A stretch of DNA of 6,247 bases. Origin: an uncultured Pseudomonadota bacterium (GTDB lineage Bacteria > Lernaellota > Lernaellaia > Lernaellales > Lernaellaceae). The notes beneath the pieces were generated by a model that worked only from the letters and a program-made list of their open reading frames with translations, searched no databases and was not told the origin of the DNA. A program made the position numbers and the translations under genes. Where the stretch lies: positions 1 through 6,247 of the forward strand of contig CALBTQ010000347.1 in the NCBI GenBank assembly GCA_937967875.1, given 5' to 3'. Each line of letters starts with the position of its first letter. The stretch's first letter is position 1. Of this stretch, positions 1 through 5,306 are shown in pieces.

Positions 1-15
1 TCCAAATCTCTGTAG

Positions 16-45
16 CTTATTTTGCAAAAAAAAAACAAATGTCAA
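16..45 (-). promoter_or_regulatory. Candidate sigma-70-type promoter firing leftward out of the window
   Basis: Read on the minus strand, bases 45-40 give a perfect TTGACA -35 box. After an 18-base spacer, bases 21-16 give AATAAG, which matches four of six positions of the -10 consensus. The spacer contains a run of ten T, an A-tract that could bend the DNA. It lies just past the terminator of the leftward operon, where a promoter for the next leftward gene would be expected, but that gene is outside the window. The weak -10 box and the chance of such matches in AT-rich DNA keep confidence low. Confidence 0.3.
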
Positions 46-119
46 TTATTTTTTGAAAAACTGTTTCGAATGACCGTTCGAAGACGGCAGGAGATGGATC
101 GGGGGAGGATGGCGTAGAC

Positions 120-148
120 AAAAAAAGGGCCGCCGTGAGGCAGCCCTT
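120..148 (-). terminator. Intrinsic terminator of the two-lipoprotein operon
   Basis: On the minus strand the transcript reads AAGGGCUGCC, a UCAC loop, then GGCGGCCCUU. This makes a ten-base-pair stem with a single G-U wobble. The stem runs straight into a U tract (seven A at 120-126 on the plus strand, the last two shared with the stem). The hairpin starts 24 bases after the stop codon of the glycoside-hydrolase-like gene. Stem, tetraloop, U tract and position all fit a Rho-independent terminator. Confidence 0.88.
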
Positions 149-172
149 GGGGTGTGCGAATTTTTTCCGCAA

Positions 173-1480
173 TCAGTCGGTGAAGACCTCCAGGATGCGG
201 TGCTGCAGGCGGCTGTAGAACACTTCGATCTTGCCGTTCTCGTCCTGCACGAAGATCTCGCCGGTGTCGTAGTCGACGATGCACAGGTCCGTGCCCAGCG
301 CGGAGAGATCGAGCGTGACGTACAGGCTGTGCTCGTTGGTGGAAACGGTGAAGACCCACGTCGCCGTGTCCTCCTGCTTGACCGAATAATCGAAGGACAG
401 CGGGAAGGTCGTTTCCGGCGCGAGGTCGATGTCGGCCTCGGGGGTCAGCAGCACGCGCATGAGTTCGTTGAGCTGCGCGATCTGCTCCAGGTAATCGGCC
501 CAGATTTCCTCCTGGTAGTGGATCGTGTAGCTGCCCGAGTAATTCCACGGCAGCAGGCCGCGCGCGCCGTGCACGATGAACTGCCAGACCATGTTGCGCA
601 CTTCCAGCGCATTGGGGCGATACTCGGCGTCGGTGTTGCCGTCGTACCAATCCCAACTGAAGGCCTGCAGCACGCCGATGATCGGCTTGAGATCCTGCGT
701 GGCGTCGTGCGCCTCGTTCATCACCGATTTGATATAGGACATCGGCGCCCAATCGGAGGGATACGGATCGACCATGAAGAACGAGCAGTCGTCGACGTAG
801 CGCGCGAAATCAGACAGCGGCGCGTCGACCAGGCCGTCCAGGTGGTTGGGCGCGTAGGTCGTGAGAAACTCGTGCACGGGGCCGGTTTCGTCCAACGGCA
901 CGTCGTGCAGGCCCGGCTCGTCGTAGGTGTACCAACCGAAGAGGCTGCCGATGCCCGTGCGGGCGTCGAGCTCGGCCTGCAGTTCCTCGGCCGGGCGGGT
1001 GAGCACCTGGCTCATCGGCCGCCACACGCGCAGGATGACCATCACGCCGGCGTCGGAAGCGGCTTCGAGGATGTCGATCTGATCCTGCAGCGAAGTGCCG
1101 CCGCAGCAACTGGGGCCGGTCAGCGCGATGTTGAAGCCCTCGGCCTTGAAGGCTTGCAGGCCCGCGAGGTCTTCGGGCGCGCTGTAGAAGCCGATGGGGA
1201 AGTACTTCTGGCCGTCGACGGTGAAGAAGTTGTCGGCGTCGAAGGAGATGACCGACGGGTCGCTCGTGTCGACGTCGGGCCAGGCGACGGGCGCGACCGG
1301 CTCGCAATCGGCGTAGGAGCCGCGGTCGCCCGCGTCGTTGTCGTCGTCGTCATCGTCGTCGGCCGGTTGCTCGCCGGCGGCGGCGTCGACGTCGCTGGAG
1401 GGTTCGTCATTTATCTCGTCGCACGCGGCGAAGGCCAGCAGGACCAGCAAACTCAGCAGCAGCAAGCTCAGGCGTTTCAT
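173..1480 (-). CDS. Glycoside-hydrolase-like (beta/alpha)8-barrel lipoprotein
   Basis: A 435-residue predicted lipoprotein. Residues 1-19 form a lipoprotein signal with two Lys/Arg and a Leu-rich core, ending FAAC; Cys20 would be lipidated, although Phe at -3 is atypical. An acidic linker includes seven Asp at 41-47. Residues 85-345 look like a TIM barrel, with strands near 93-100 (YFPIGFYS), 115-122, 145-152, 178-189 (FGWYTYDEP), 232-241 (FMVDPYP), 265-276 and 306-316 (ARGLLPWNYSG). This pattern is typical of clan-A-like glycoside hydrolases and DUF4434/GH42-like proteins. Glu188 in the DEP motif ending strand 4 is the best candidate acid/base. The end of strand 7 shows Gln272 rather than Glu, so the nucleophile is not evident and activity is uncertain. 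Residues 350-435 look like a C-terminal beta domain. The start at 1480 is chosen because it carries the lipoprotein signal and has GGAGGT six bases upstream. The reading frame stays open to 1828, but that stretch is a shadow of the upstream gene. Substrate unknown. Confidence 0.8.
   Translation of the reverse strand: MKRLSLLLLSLLVLLAFAACDEINDEPSSDVDAAAGEQPADDDDDDDNDAGDRGSYADCEPVAPVAWPDVDTSDPSVISFDADNFFTVDGQKYFPIGFYSAPEDLAGLQAFKAEGFNIALTGPSCCGGTSLQDQIDILEAASDAGVMVILRVWRPMSQVLTRPAEELQAELDARTGIGSLFGWYTYDEPGLHDVPLDETGPVHEFLTTYAPNHLDGLVDAPLSDFARYVDDCSFFMVDPYPSDWAPMSYIKSVMNEAHDATQDLKPIIGVLQAFSWDWYDGNTDAEYRPNALEVRNMVWQFIVHGARGLLPWNYSGSYTIHYQEEIWADYLEQIAQLNELMRVLLTPEADIDLAPETTFPLSFDYSVKQEDTATWVFTVSTNEHSLYVTLDLSALGTDLCIVDYDTGEIFVQDENGKIEVFYSRLQHRILEVFTD
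1340..1360 (-). repeat. Seven-Asp codon run in the lipoprotein linker
   Basis: Codons 41-47 of the glycoside-hydrolase-like gene are all Asp. They lie between the lipidated Cys20 and the barrel, within an acidic, Pro/Ala-containing stretch of about residues 21-70. The run is probably a flexible, negatively charged tether that holds the catalytic-type domain off the membrane. The upstream gene of the operon has a longer version of the same design. Confidence 0.7.
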
Positions 1481-1500
1481 TGCAGCACCTCCATGACCTC
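1477..1500 (-). promoter_or_regulatory. ATGA stop-start overlap with internal ribosome binding site
   Basis: The last codons of the upstream lipoprotein (Val-Met-Glu-Val-Leu-Gln) contain GGAGGT, placed six bases before the ATG at 1480-1478. The upstream TGA stop (1479-1477) overlaps that ATG in the sequence ATGA. This is the usual arrangement for re-initiation or translational coupling. It fixes the start of the downstream gene despite the long open frame before it. Confidence 0.85.
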
Positions 1501-2829
1501 GGGCGCGGTCAGATCGTAAAGCAACTGCGCGATCAGCCCGACGTAGGTGCGCAGCCCGTCGTCCATCGGATGATAGAACCACCACCCGATCGGAATGGGG
1601 ATGTGCGGCAGTTCGAAACCCGGATAGAGGAAGTCGAGGTATTGCAGCAGCCATTCGAGATGGCCGAGGTTGAACCAATCCGGACCGGGGTTGAGGTCCT
1701 CGGGGCCGGTGTCCAGAAACGCCGCGCTGAGGTAGACGAAGGTTTCCAACAGCAGTTCCCAGGTCTCCTGCGTGTTCGGACCCAGCACGCCGAAAAACGG
1801 CAGTTTGTAAGGCTCGCCCTCGTCCCACACGCCGTTGCCGTTGGCGTCGAAATACCCGGCCACGTCGTCCTGCTGCGGGTCGATCTCCAGCTTCATCAGC
1901 TCGAAGGATTCAATCAGGTCGATCTGCGCAAAACCCAACTCGATGGCGAATTGCGCGAAGTTGTCCGCGCCGTCCTCGTCGAGCCACTTGAGGAAATCGG
2001 GGTACTCCGGATCGGCCAGAATATCCAGAATGATGCCGGTGTAGTGATGAATGATTTCCTCGGTGGTCGAGCCGCCGGGCGCGGGATTGAGCGCGAAATC
2101 GGCCCAGTTGAAGGTCAGATTGAACGAAATCAGGAAGCGACTGAATCCTTCCCACAGCCGCGCGAAGGCCTGCAGGTTGTTCAGGTCGGCCAGATCCCAT
2201 TCGCCGGACGCGTCGAAAATCACCTCGTCGCCGTCGGTGTACAGCGGCAGCGAAGGCACGAAGAAACGGAAGTCGGCATGTTCGTCGCGCAGTTCGTCGA
2301 CTAGCGCGAACATCTCCTGGTTGACCGGCATCAGCGTCAGCCGCGCGATGTCCTGCAAGGTGGTGCCCACGCTTTTGGCATCGTGCGGCGCTGGATTCCA
2401 ATCGGTAAGATACTCGATCCAGCGCTTCAGTTTGAGCATGTACCACTGCAGATCGGCCAGCAGCAGGCCGGCTTTCGCGTCGGGCACGTCGGGGCAAATC
2501 ATCCGCGCTTCGAAGAAGGAGTCGTAGGCGCTGTCGGCTTCCGACTCGGCGAGGTAATCCTTGCCCGCGACCACCAGGGGATTGTAGGCGTCCCAATCGC
2601 AGATGTCGGCGCCGTCGTCGCCGGTGTCGTCGTCGCTCGTGTCGTCGTCGACCGTGTCGTCGTCGCTCGTGTCGTCGTCGCCGGTGTCGTCGTCGCCGGT
2701 GTCGTCGTCGCCGGTGTCGTCATCGTCGTCATCGTCATCGTCGTCATCGTCGTCGCAATCGCAACCGCTCAACAGCGGCACGGCGACCAAGGACAATAAC
2801 AACATGACCAACAGAAACTTCATCCTCAT
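1477..2829 (-). CDS. Asp-repeat-tethered helical lipoprotein with EF-hand-like loop, function unknown
   Basis: A 450-residue predicted lipoprotein that I do not recognise as a named family. The signal ends in a textbook lipobox, LSGC, with Cys23 lipidated. A 13-Asp run (26-38) and seven DDDTx pentamers (36-70) follow. The remainder is Trp/Tyr/Leu-rich and mostly helical. Residues 82-130 (a DYLAESEADSAYDSFFEAR-type helix, then PDVPDAKAGLLLADLQWY) resemble a tetratricopeptide-like helix pair. Residues 328-339 (DANGNGVWDEGE) fit an EF-hand or dockerin-type calcium loop with Asp/Asn/Asn/Asp/Glu at positions 1, 3, 5, 9 and 12. The C-terminal part (380-450) is rich in Trp, Pro and Tyr. The start at 2829 is supported by AAGGGG seven bases upstream; Met at codon 3 is an alternative. 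The stop overlaps the next gene's start (ATGA), implying translational coupling with the glycoside-hydrolase-like lipoprotein. A binding or scaffold role is only inference. Confidence 0.8.
   Translation of the reverse strand: MRMKFLLVMLLLSLVAVPLLSGCDCDDDDDDDDDDDDDTGDDDTGDDDTGDDDTSDDDTVDDDTSDDDTGDDGADICDWDAYNPLVVAGKDYLAESEADSAYDSFFEARMICPDVPDAKAGLLLADLQWYMLKLKRWIEYLTDWNPAPHDAKSVGTTLQDIARLTLMPVNQEMFALVDELRDEHADFRFFVPSLPLYTDGDEVIFDASGEWDLADLNNLQAFARLWEGFSRFLISFNLTFNWADFALNPAPGGSTTEEIIHHYTGIILDILADPEYPDFLKWLDEDGADNFAQFAIELGFAQIDLIESFELMKLEIDPQQDDVAGYFDANGNGVWDEGEPYKLPFFGVLGPNTQETWELLLETFVYLSAAFLDTGPEDLNPGPDWFNLGHLEWLLQYLDFLYPGFELPHIPIPIGWWFYHPMDDGLRTYVGLIAQLLYDLTAPEVMEVLQ
1813..1848 (-). other. 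EF-hand-like calcium-binding loop (codons 328-339)
   Basis: The twelve codons encode Asp-Ala-Asn-Gly-Asn-Gly-Val-Trp-Asp-Glu-Gly-Glu. Oxygen ligands fall at loop positions 1, 3, 5, 9 and 12, with the conserved Gly at 6, as in EF-hand and dockerin loops. The usual hydrophobic residue at position 8 is Trp here. Calcium binding follows from the known loop pattern and is not shown directly. Only one loop is evident, whereas classical EF hands and dockerins come in pairs. Confidence 0.6.
2614..2760 (-). repeat. Poly-Asp run and 15-base repeat coding seven DDDTx pentamers
   Basis: Codons 24-72 of the helical lipoprotein encode an Asp-rich linker. Thirteen consecutive Asp (mixed GAC/GAT) lead into seven 15-base units at 2620-2724. 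The pentamers read DDDTG, DDDTG, DDDTG, DDDTS, DDDTV, DDDTS, DDDTG. TG units use ACC for Thr, while TS and TV units use ACG, which suggests duplication in blocks. Such a tract can change length by slippage in steps of 15 bases without breaking the frame. It probably works as an extended acidic spacer between membrane anchor and folded domain. Confidence 0.9.
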
Positions 2830-2849
2830 TGTGTATCCCCTTCTCCCGC

Positions 2850-2863
2850 GGCCGGCGCCGGCC
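2850..2863. repeat. Perfect 14-base GC palindrome in the operon leader
   Basis: GGCCGGCGCCGGCC is perfectly self-complementary. It lies about 20 bases upstream of the start codon at 2829, between the proposed promoter and the ribosome binding site. CCCGCGG copies occur at 2845-2851 and 2870-2876. It could be a protein-binding site in DNA or a structured element in the leader RNA next to the ribosome binding site. GC-rich palindromes also arise readily by chance in such genomes. Confidence 0.4.
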
Positions 2864-2957
2864 AATGCACCCGCGGAATCGTTGCTGTCGCGCTTCGTTT
2901 CGCATCGCGGTCGGACGAGAGTTTCTCCTTCCCGGCGGACGGCACGAGCAAAGCGGT

Positions 2958-2986
2958 AGTGTACAAGAGAGCGTCGGGGCGCGCAA
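2958..2986 (-). promoter_or_regulatory. Candidate promoter of the two-lipoprotein operon
   Basis: Minus-strand TTGCGC (2986-2981) and TACACT (2963-2958) are separated by exactly 17 bases. They match three and four of six consensus positions. Transcription would start near 2951 and give a leader of about 120 nt before the ATG at 2829. It sits between the terminator of the preceding leftward gene and the operon, which is the right place. The moderate matches keep this tentative. Confidence 0.4.
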
Positions 2987-3046
2987 GGAACGCCCATTCA
3001 CCCATAGCGCATTTTTATGCAGTGCGGTTTGCGGAAAACGAAAGAC

Positions 3047-3080
3047 GAAATCGGCGCCGCTTCCGATACGGCGCGATTTC
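3047..3080 (-). terminator. Probable terminator of the two-helix membrane protein gene
   Basis: On the minus strand GAAATCGCGCCG (3080-3069) can pair with CGGCGCCGATTTC (3059-3047) across a nine-base loop. This gives 12 base pairs with one bulged G. The hairpin begins nine bases after the stop codon at 3090. The following stretch is T-rich but interrupted (TCTTTCGTTTT), so termination may be partial. If so, some transcripts could read through into the lipoprotein operon. Confidence 0.55.
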
Positions 3081-3089
3081 AGGATTAAT

Positions 3090-4409
3090 TCAATGACGAT
3101 TGTTGAATTGCGCCCCTTCCGTTTTGGCTTCGGCATCCGCCGGTTTTTGTGCGCCGATCGTCGCCGACGCGCTTTGCGCGGTTTGCATTTGCAGACTCAG
3201 CAACTGTTCCAGCGTGCGCGTATTGCGCTCGATGCCCAACAATCCCAGCAGCAAACCGATCAGCGCAATGCCGCCGACAGCCACGCCCACGCCGTACAAA
3301 GCCTTGCCGGTGTAGGCGGTCTTTTTCATTTTCTTTTGGAGATAGGTTGCCTCGCGCTCGCCGACGGCGGAGTTGTACTCGCCCATTTCCCGATCGTATT
3401 GCCGCTGCGCCGAGCGCATTTTTTCGCTCATCAACCGCGCGTAAACGATCAAGCCGTCTTTGCGCTGCGCCTCATCGAGCCCCTGGACGGTCTGCTCGAT
3501 CGCCGCGAGCATCGCCGGCGCCTGCTCGGCATGGGCGTATTTCACCTGGAACCAGGCGATGGAGAGCGCCTCCTCACGCACGTCGGCGGGGAACAACGCC
3601 GCCATCTGTTTCCATTGGCGCAGGTACTCGGTCAGCACCGTCGGTTTGCTGTCGCCCTTTTTAATGCCGTAGAGCACGTTGAACAGCAGGTCCTTTTCCT
3701 CGTCCGTCGGCGGGGTCAACTGCGCCGCTTCGGTTTTAGCAGTCCCGCCGCGCAACAACGTGCCGATTTCATCATACACAATCTGCGGCGGTTCGTTGAA
3801 CGCCCGGGAGATGTCAACAATCGACCGCACGGCGATGTACCGGCTGTTGTCGTTTTGCGGCGCCAGGGCCAGCAGATCGGTCATGTTCTGCAGCAAGCGA
3901 ATGCTCAGTTCCGGGTTCAGCTCCTGCATGCCGCGATCGATCAGCGAACTCACCCCGGATTTCGTTTCCTTGGTCTGCCAGCGGAAACAATGATTTCCCC
4001 AACTGTTGGTGCAGACCTGACTGAATATTGAGTCCCACGGAAAACCTTCGGTCGTGAAATACGTATTGTGAATCTGCTGTTTCATTTCCATGATCTTGCG
4101 GAGCTCCGGATCGACATCCGGCGGAATGTACTCGTCTTCCGGCTCCATCGGCGGCCGCTCCTGGATGGCCACGGTCTTGGTCGTATCCTGGCCGGTCAGC
4201 GCCTCGTTGATCTCCGCAACCGAGATGCTCGGCGGCGTCGGCGGAGTCGGCTTATCCGGCATGGCGCCCTTCATCGTCGGGCTGACCGAGTAAAGAAACA
4301 TCCCCAATGAGCCGAGCAATCCGGCCGTAATCAAGATCGCCAAGGTCAGGTACAATCCTCGCGAAACGCGAAACACGACACCACGCTCGAAAATGTCCCA
4401 CTTTTTCAT
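3090..4409 (-). CDS. Two-helix membrane protein with large loop domain, function unknown
   Basis: A 439-residue protein that I do not recognise. A basic N-terminus (Lys2, Lys3, Arg9, Arg14, Arg17) precedes a membrane segment at about 18-42. A Pro-rich stretch follows (52-60, TPPTPP). The central domain (about 100-365) is mostly helical, with a close Cys pair (Cys133 and Cys141, CTNSWGNHC) that could form a disulfide. Residues 325-362 are highly charged and coiled-coil-like. A second Gly/Leu-rich membrane segment spans about 369-394, and the Ala/Gln-rich tail (395-439) begins with an amphipathic helix. The positive N-terminus suggests both ends are cytoplasmic and the loop periplasmic, but the basic KKMKK cluster just before helix 2 argues against this, so topology is open. 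The start is supported by GGAGGGG seven bases before the ATG. It is transcribed alone, with a hairpin after the stop. Confidence 0.8.
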   Translation of the reverse strand: MKKWDIFERGVVFRVSRGLYLTLAILITAGLLGSLGMFLYSVSPTMKGAMPDKPTPPTPPSISVAEINEALTGQDTTKTVAIQERPPMEPEDEYIPPDVDPELRKIMEMKQQIHNTYFTTEGFPWDSIFSQVCTNSWGNHCFRWQTKETKSGVSSLIDRGMQELNPELSIRLLQNMTDLLALAPQNDNSRYIAVRSIVDISRAFNEPPQIVYDEIGTLLRGGTAKTEAAQLTPPTDEEKDLLFNVLYGIKKGDSKPTVLTEYLRQWKQMAALFPADVREEALSIAWFQVKYAHAEQAPAMLAAIEQTVQGLDEAQRKDGLIVYARLMSEKMRSAQRQYDREMGEYNSAVGEREATYLQKKMKKTAYTGKALYGVGVAVGGIALIGLLLGLLGIERNTRTLEQLLSLQMQTAQSASATIGAQKPADAEAKTEGAQFNNRH

Positions 4410-4543
4410 ATCCTCTCCCCTCCGGTTGGTAATGATCCTTCATTTTATCTGGTTGCATTGTCAGCATACAGACCGCTGCAACAAGACGATTAATCAATCT
4501 TTATTAACATAATATTTTGGATAATTTTCCTCCCCTTTTTCCC

Positions 4544-4670
4544 TATACTCCAAAGTCCGGCGCCGATGCAATAATTTATTTTGTTCGACCCGGGAAATTC
4601 CATCTGCGGCGCTCCATCGCAGGACGTTCGGCGCCGATTTTCATCGGGCGAAAAACTTTTTTCTTTTTTT
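4544..4670 (+). ncRNA. Speculative short structured RNA or attenuating leader
   Basis: TATACT (4544-4549) matches five of six -10 positions and would start RNA near 4556, although no good -35 box is present. The RNA could form a nine-base-pair stem (4558-4566 with 4628-4636) enclosing a CTGCG/CGCAG hairpin (4604-4622). Alternatively, 4632-4638 can pair with 4643-4650, seven pairs with one bulge, in a hairpin followed by AAAAAC and then T6-C-T7 (4657-4670). The two stems share bases 4632-4636, so they exclude each other, as in attenuators. The gap between hairpin and T tract, and the self-complementarity of CGGCGCCG, weaken the case. Confidence 0.2.
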
Positions 4671-4764
4671 ATGCAGACAATTTCGAAAATCGCTTATCCA
4701 AGTGGGGAAAATCGCCGGGAGTTTCTTGCCGATTAATGGCACATCTCTAATCTTAAAAAATGAA

Positions 4765-4792
4765 TTTACTTTTGTTTATCAGTAATTAGATT
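4765..4792 (+). promoter_or_regulatory. Candidate promoter of the STAS-like gene
   Basis: TTTACT (4765-4770) and TAGATT (4787-4792) each match four of six sigma-70 consensus positions with a 16-base spacer. An A-rich stretch (4754-4764) lies just upstream and could act as an UP element. The predicted start near 4799 leaves a leader of about 44 bases before the ATG. In AT-rich DNA such matches are common, so this is only the best candidate. Confidence 0.3.
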
Positions 4793-4830
4793 TCTTTCAT
4801 AGAGTTTCGACCTTGTATCTAGAAAACGAT

Positions 4831-4842
4831 AGGGGGGATACC
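4831..4842 (+). promoter_or_regulatory. Ribosome binding site fixing the STAS-like gene start
   Basis: AGGGGGG (4831-4837) followed by five bases and ATG is a good Shine-Dalgarno arrangement. It selects the ATG at 4843 over the TTG thirty bases upstream, which would put this purine run inside the coding region. Confidence 0.7.
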
Positions 4843-5244
4843 ATGTATCGCATCAACAAATCCAAAATTGGGAATACGACGGTCTTCAACGTCAAACTCA
4901 GCGGCCAGATCAACGAGAGCGAAATGCAGCGGTGGGTCAGCGAGTCCAAGCGCGAATTGCTCAACGCTCCCAAGCAGTTCGTGGTGCATATGGACACCAG
5001 CGACCTGCGTCCGCTCGACGACCAGACCCTCCGGGCGCTGCAGGAAGGCCAGAAGCTTTACCTGCGCAGCGGGATGACCCGCAGTGCGGTGCTGGTCAAC
5101 AACCCGACAACCCGCGGCCAGATCGAGCACATCGCGCGCGAAGCCGGCTTCTACGACAAGGAGCGCATCTTCAGCGCCGACGAGCCGAATGTGCAGAAGA
5201 ATATCGACCAGTGGCTGACGGGCAAGGCGATTAAGGAACAGTAA
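4843..5244 (+). CDS. STAS/SpoIIAA-like domain protein
   Basis: A 133-residue soluble protein with no signal peptide or membrane segment. The pattern fits the SpoIIAA-like (STAS/SEC14) small-protein class. A first strand leads into a Gly turn and acidic helix (14-40, VFNVKLSGQINESEMQRWV). A central strand and helix follow (46-70, FVVHMDTSDLRPLDDQTLRAL), then a strand ending in Arg-Ser-Ala-Val (80-85). Next is a helix with Gln93, Ile97 and Ala98, and a C-terminal Ile-Asp-Gln-Trp-Leu (121-125). In true anti-sigma antagonists the loop after the central strand carries a phosphorylated Ser (DSSG). Here the corresponding segment reads LDDQ, so phospho-switching is unlikely. The ATG at 4843 is preferred over the in-frame TTG at 4813 because AGGGGGG lies five bases before it. 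Partner and process are unknown. Confidence 0.7.
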   Translation: MYRINKSKIGNTTVFNVKLSGQINESEMQRWVSESKRELLNAPKQFVVHMDTSDLRPLDDQTLRALQEGQKLYLRSGMTRSAVLVNNPTTRGQIEHIAREAGFYDKERIFSADEPNVQKNIDQWLTGKAIKEQ

Positions 5245-5306
5245 AGAACGAACCGACAACAAAACAGAAAACGAGCAATTCAGCAGGACATCGTTGAAGA
5301 CCCATA

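Larger units (their letters stand above)
4410..4842. other. AT-rich divergent intergenic region without a convincing gene
   Basis: These 433 bases separate the leftward membrane-protein gene from the rightward STAS-like gene and are much richer in A/T than the coding DNA. No open frame here has a plausible start, a ribosome site and a protein-like composition. The region must hold the promoters for both flanking genes. On the minus strand the best -10 match is TAAAAT (4447-4442), without a good -35. GATTAATC (4488-4495) is a palindrome. CGGCGCCGAT occurs twice, at 4558-4567 and 4629-4638, 71 bases apart. A possible structured RNA occupies the middle and is listed separately. Confidence 0.7.

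Noticed and set aside
152..1519. 455-codon open frame on the plus strand opposite the glycoside-hydrolase-like gene
   Set aside because: It mirrors a GC-rich real gene on the other strand. Its protein is a Val/Arg/Gln-rich string without motifs, and no ribosome site or partner supports it.
1481..1828. N-terminal extension of the glycoside-hydrolase-like gene to 1828
   Set aside because: The extension overlaps the upstream gene by 348 bases, is Arg-rich, and would bury the lipoprotein signal that begins at 1480.
2614..2760. Regular 15-base repeats considered as a CRISPR array
   Set aside because: Units are contiguous, in frame, without spacers, and encode a linker inside a clear gene.
2830..2997. 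N-terminal extension of the helical lipoprotein to 2997
   Set aside because: It would place about 56 Arg-rich residues before a clean lipoprotein signal, and the ATG at 2829 has its own ribosome site.
2829..4031. 400-codon plus-strand frame opposite the two-helix membrane protein
   Set aside because: Arg/Leu/His-rich composition typical of antisense shadows, and it crosses a terminator and promoter region. The minus-strand gene has signal segments and a good ribosome site.
4517..4750. 77-codon plus-strand frame in the divergent spacer
   Set aside because: It has a TTG start with no usable ribosome site, and it runs through poly-T (a Phe run) and the predicted hairpins.
4741..4760. Possible sigma-54 promoter (TGGCAC near 4736-4741)
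   Set aside because: The required TTGC-type -12 element is absent at the fixed distance; TAATC is there instead.
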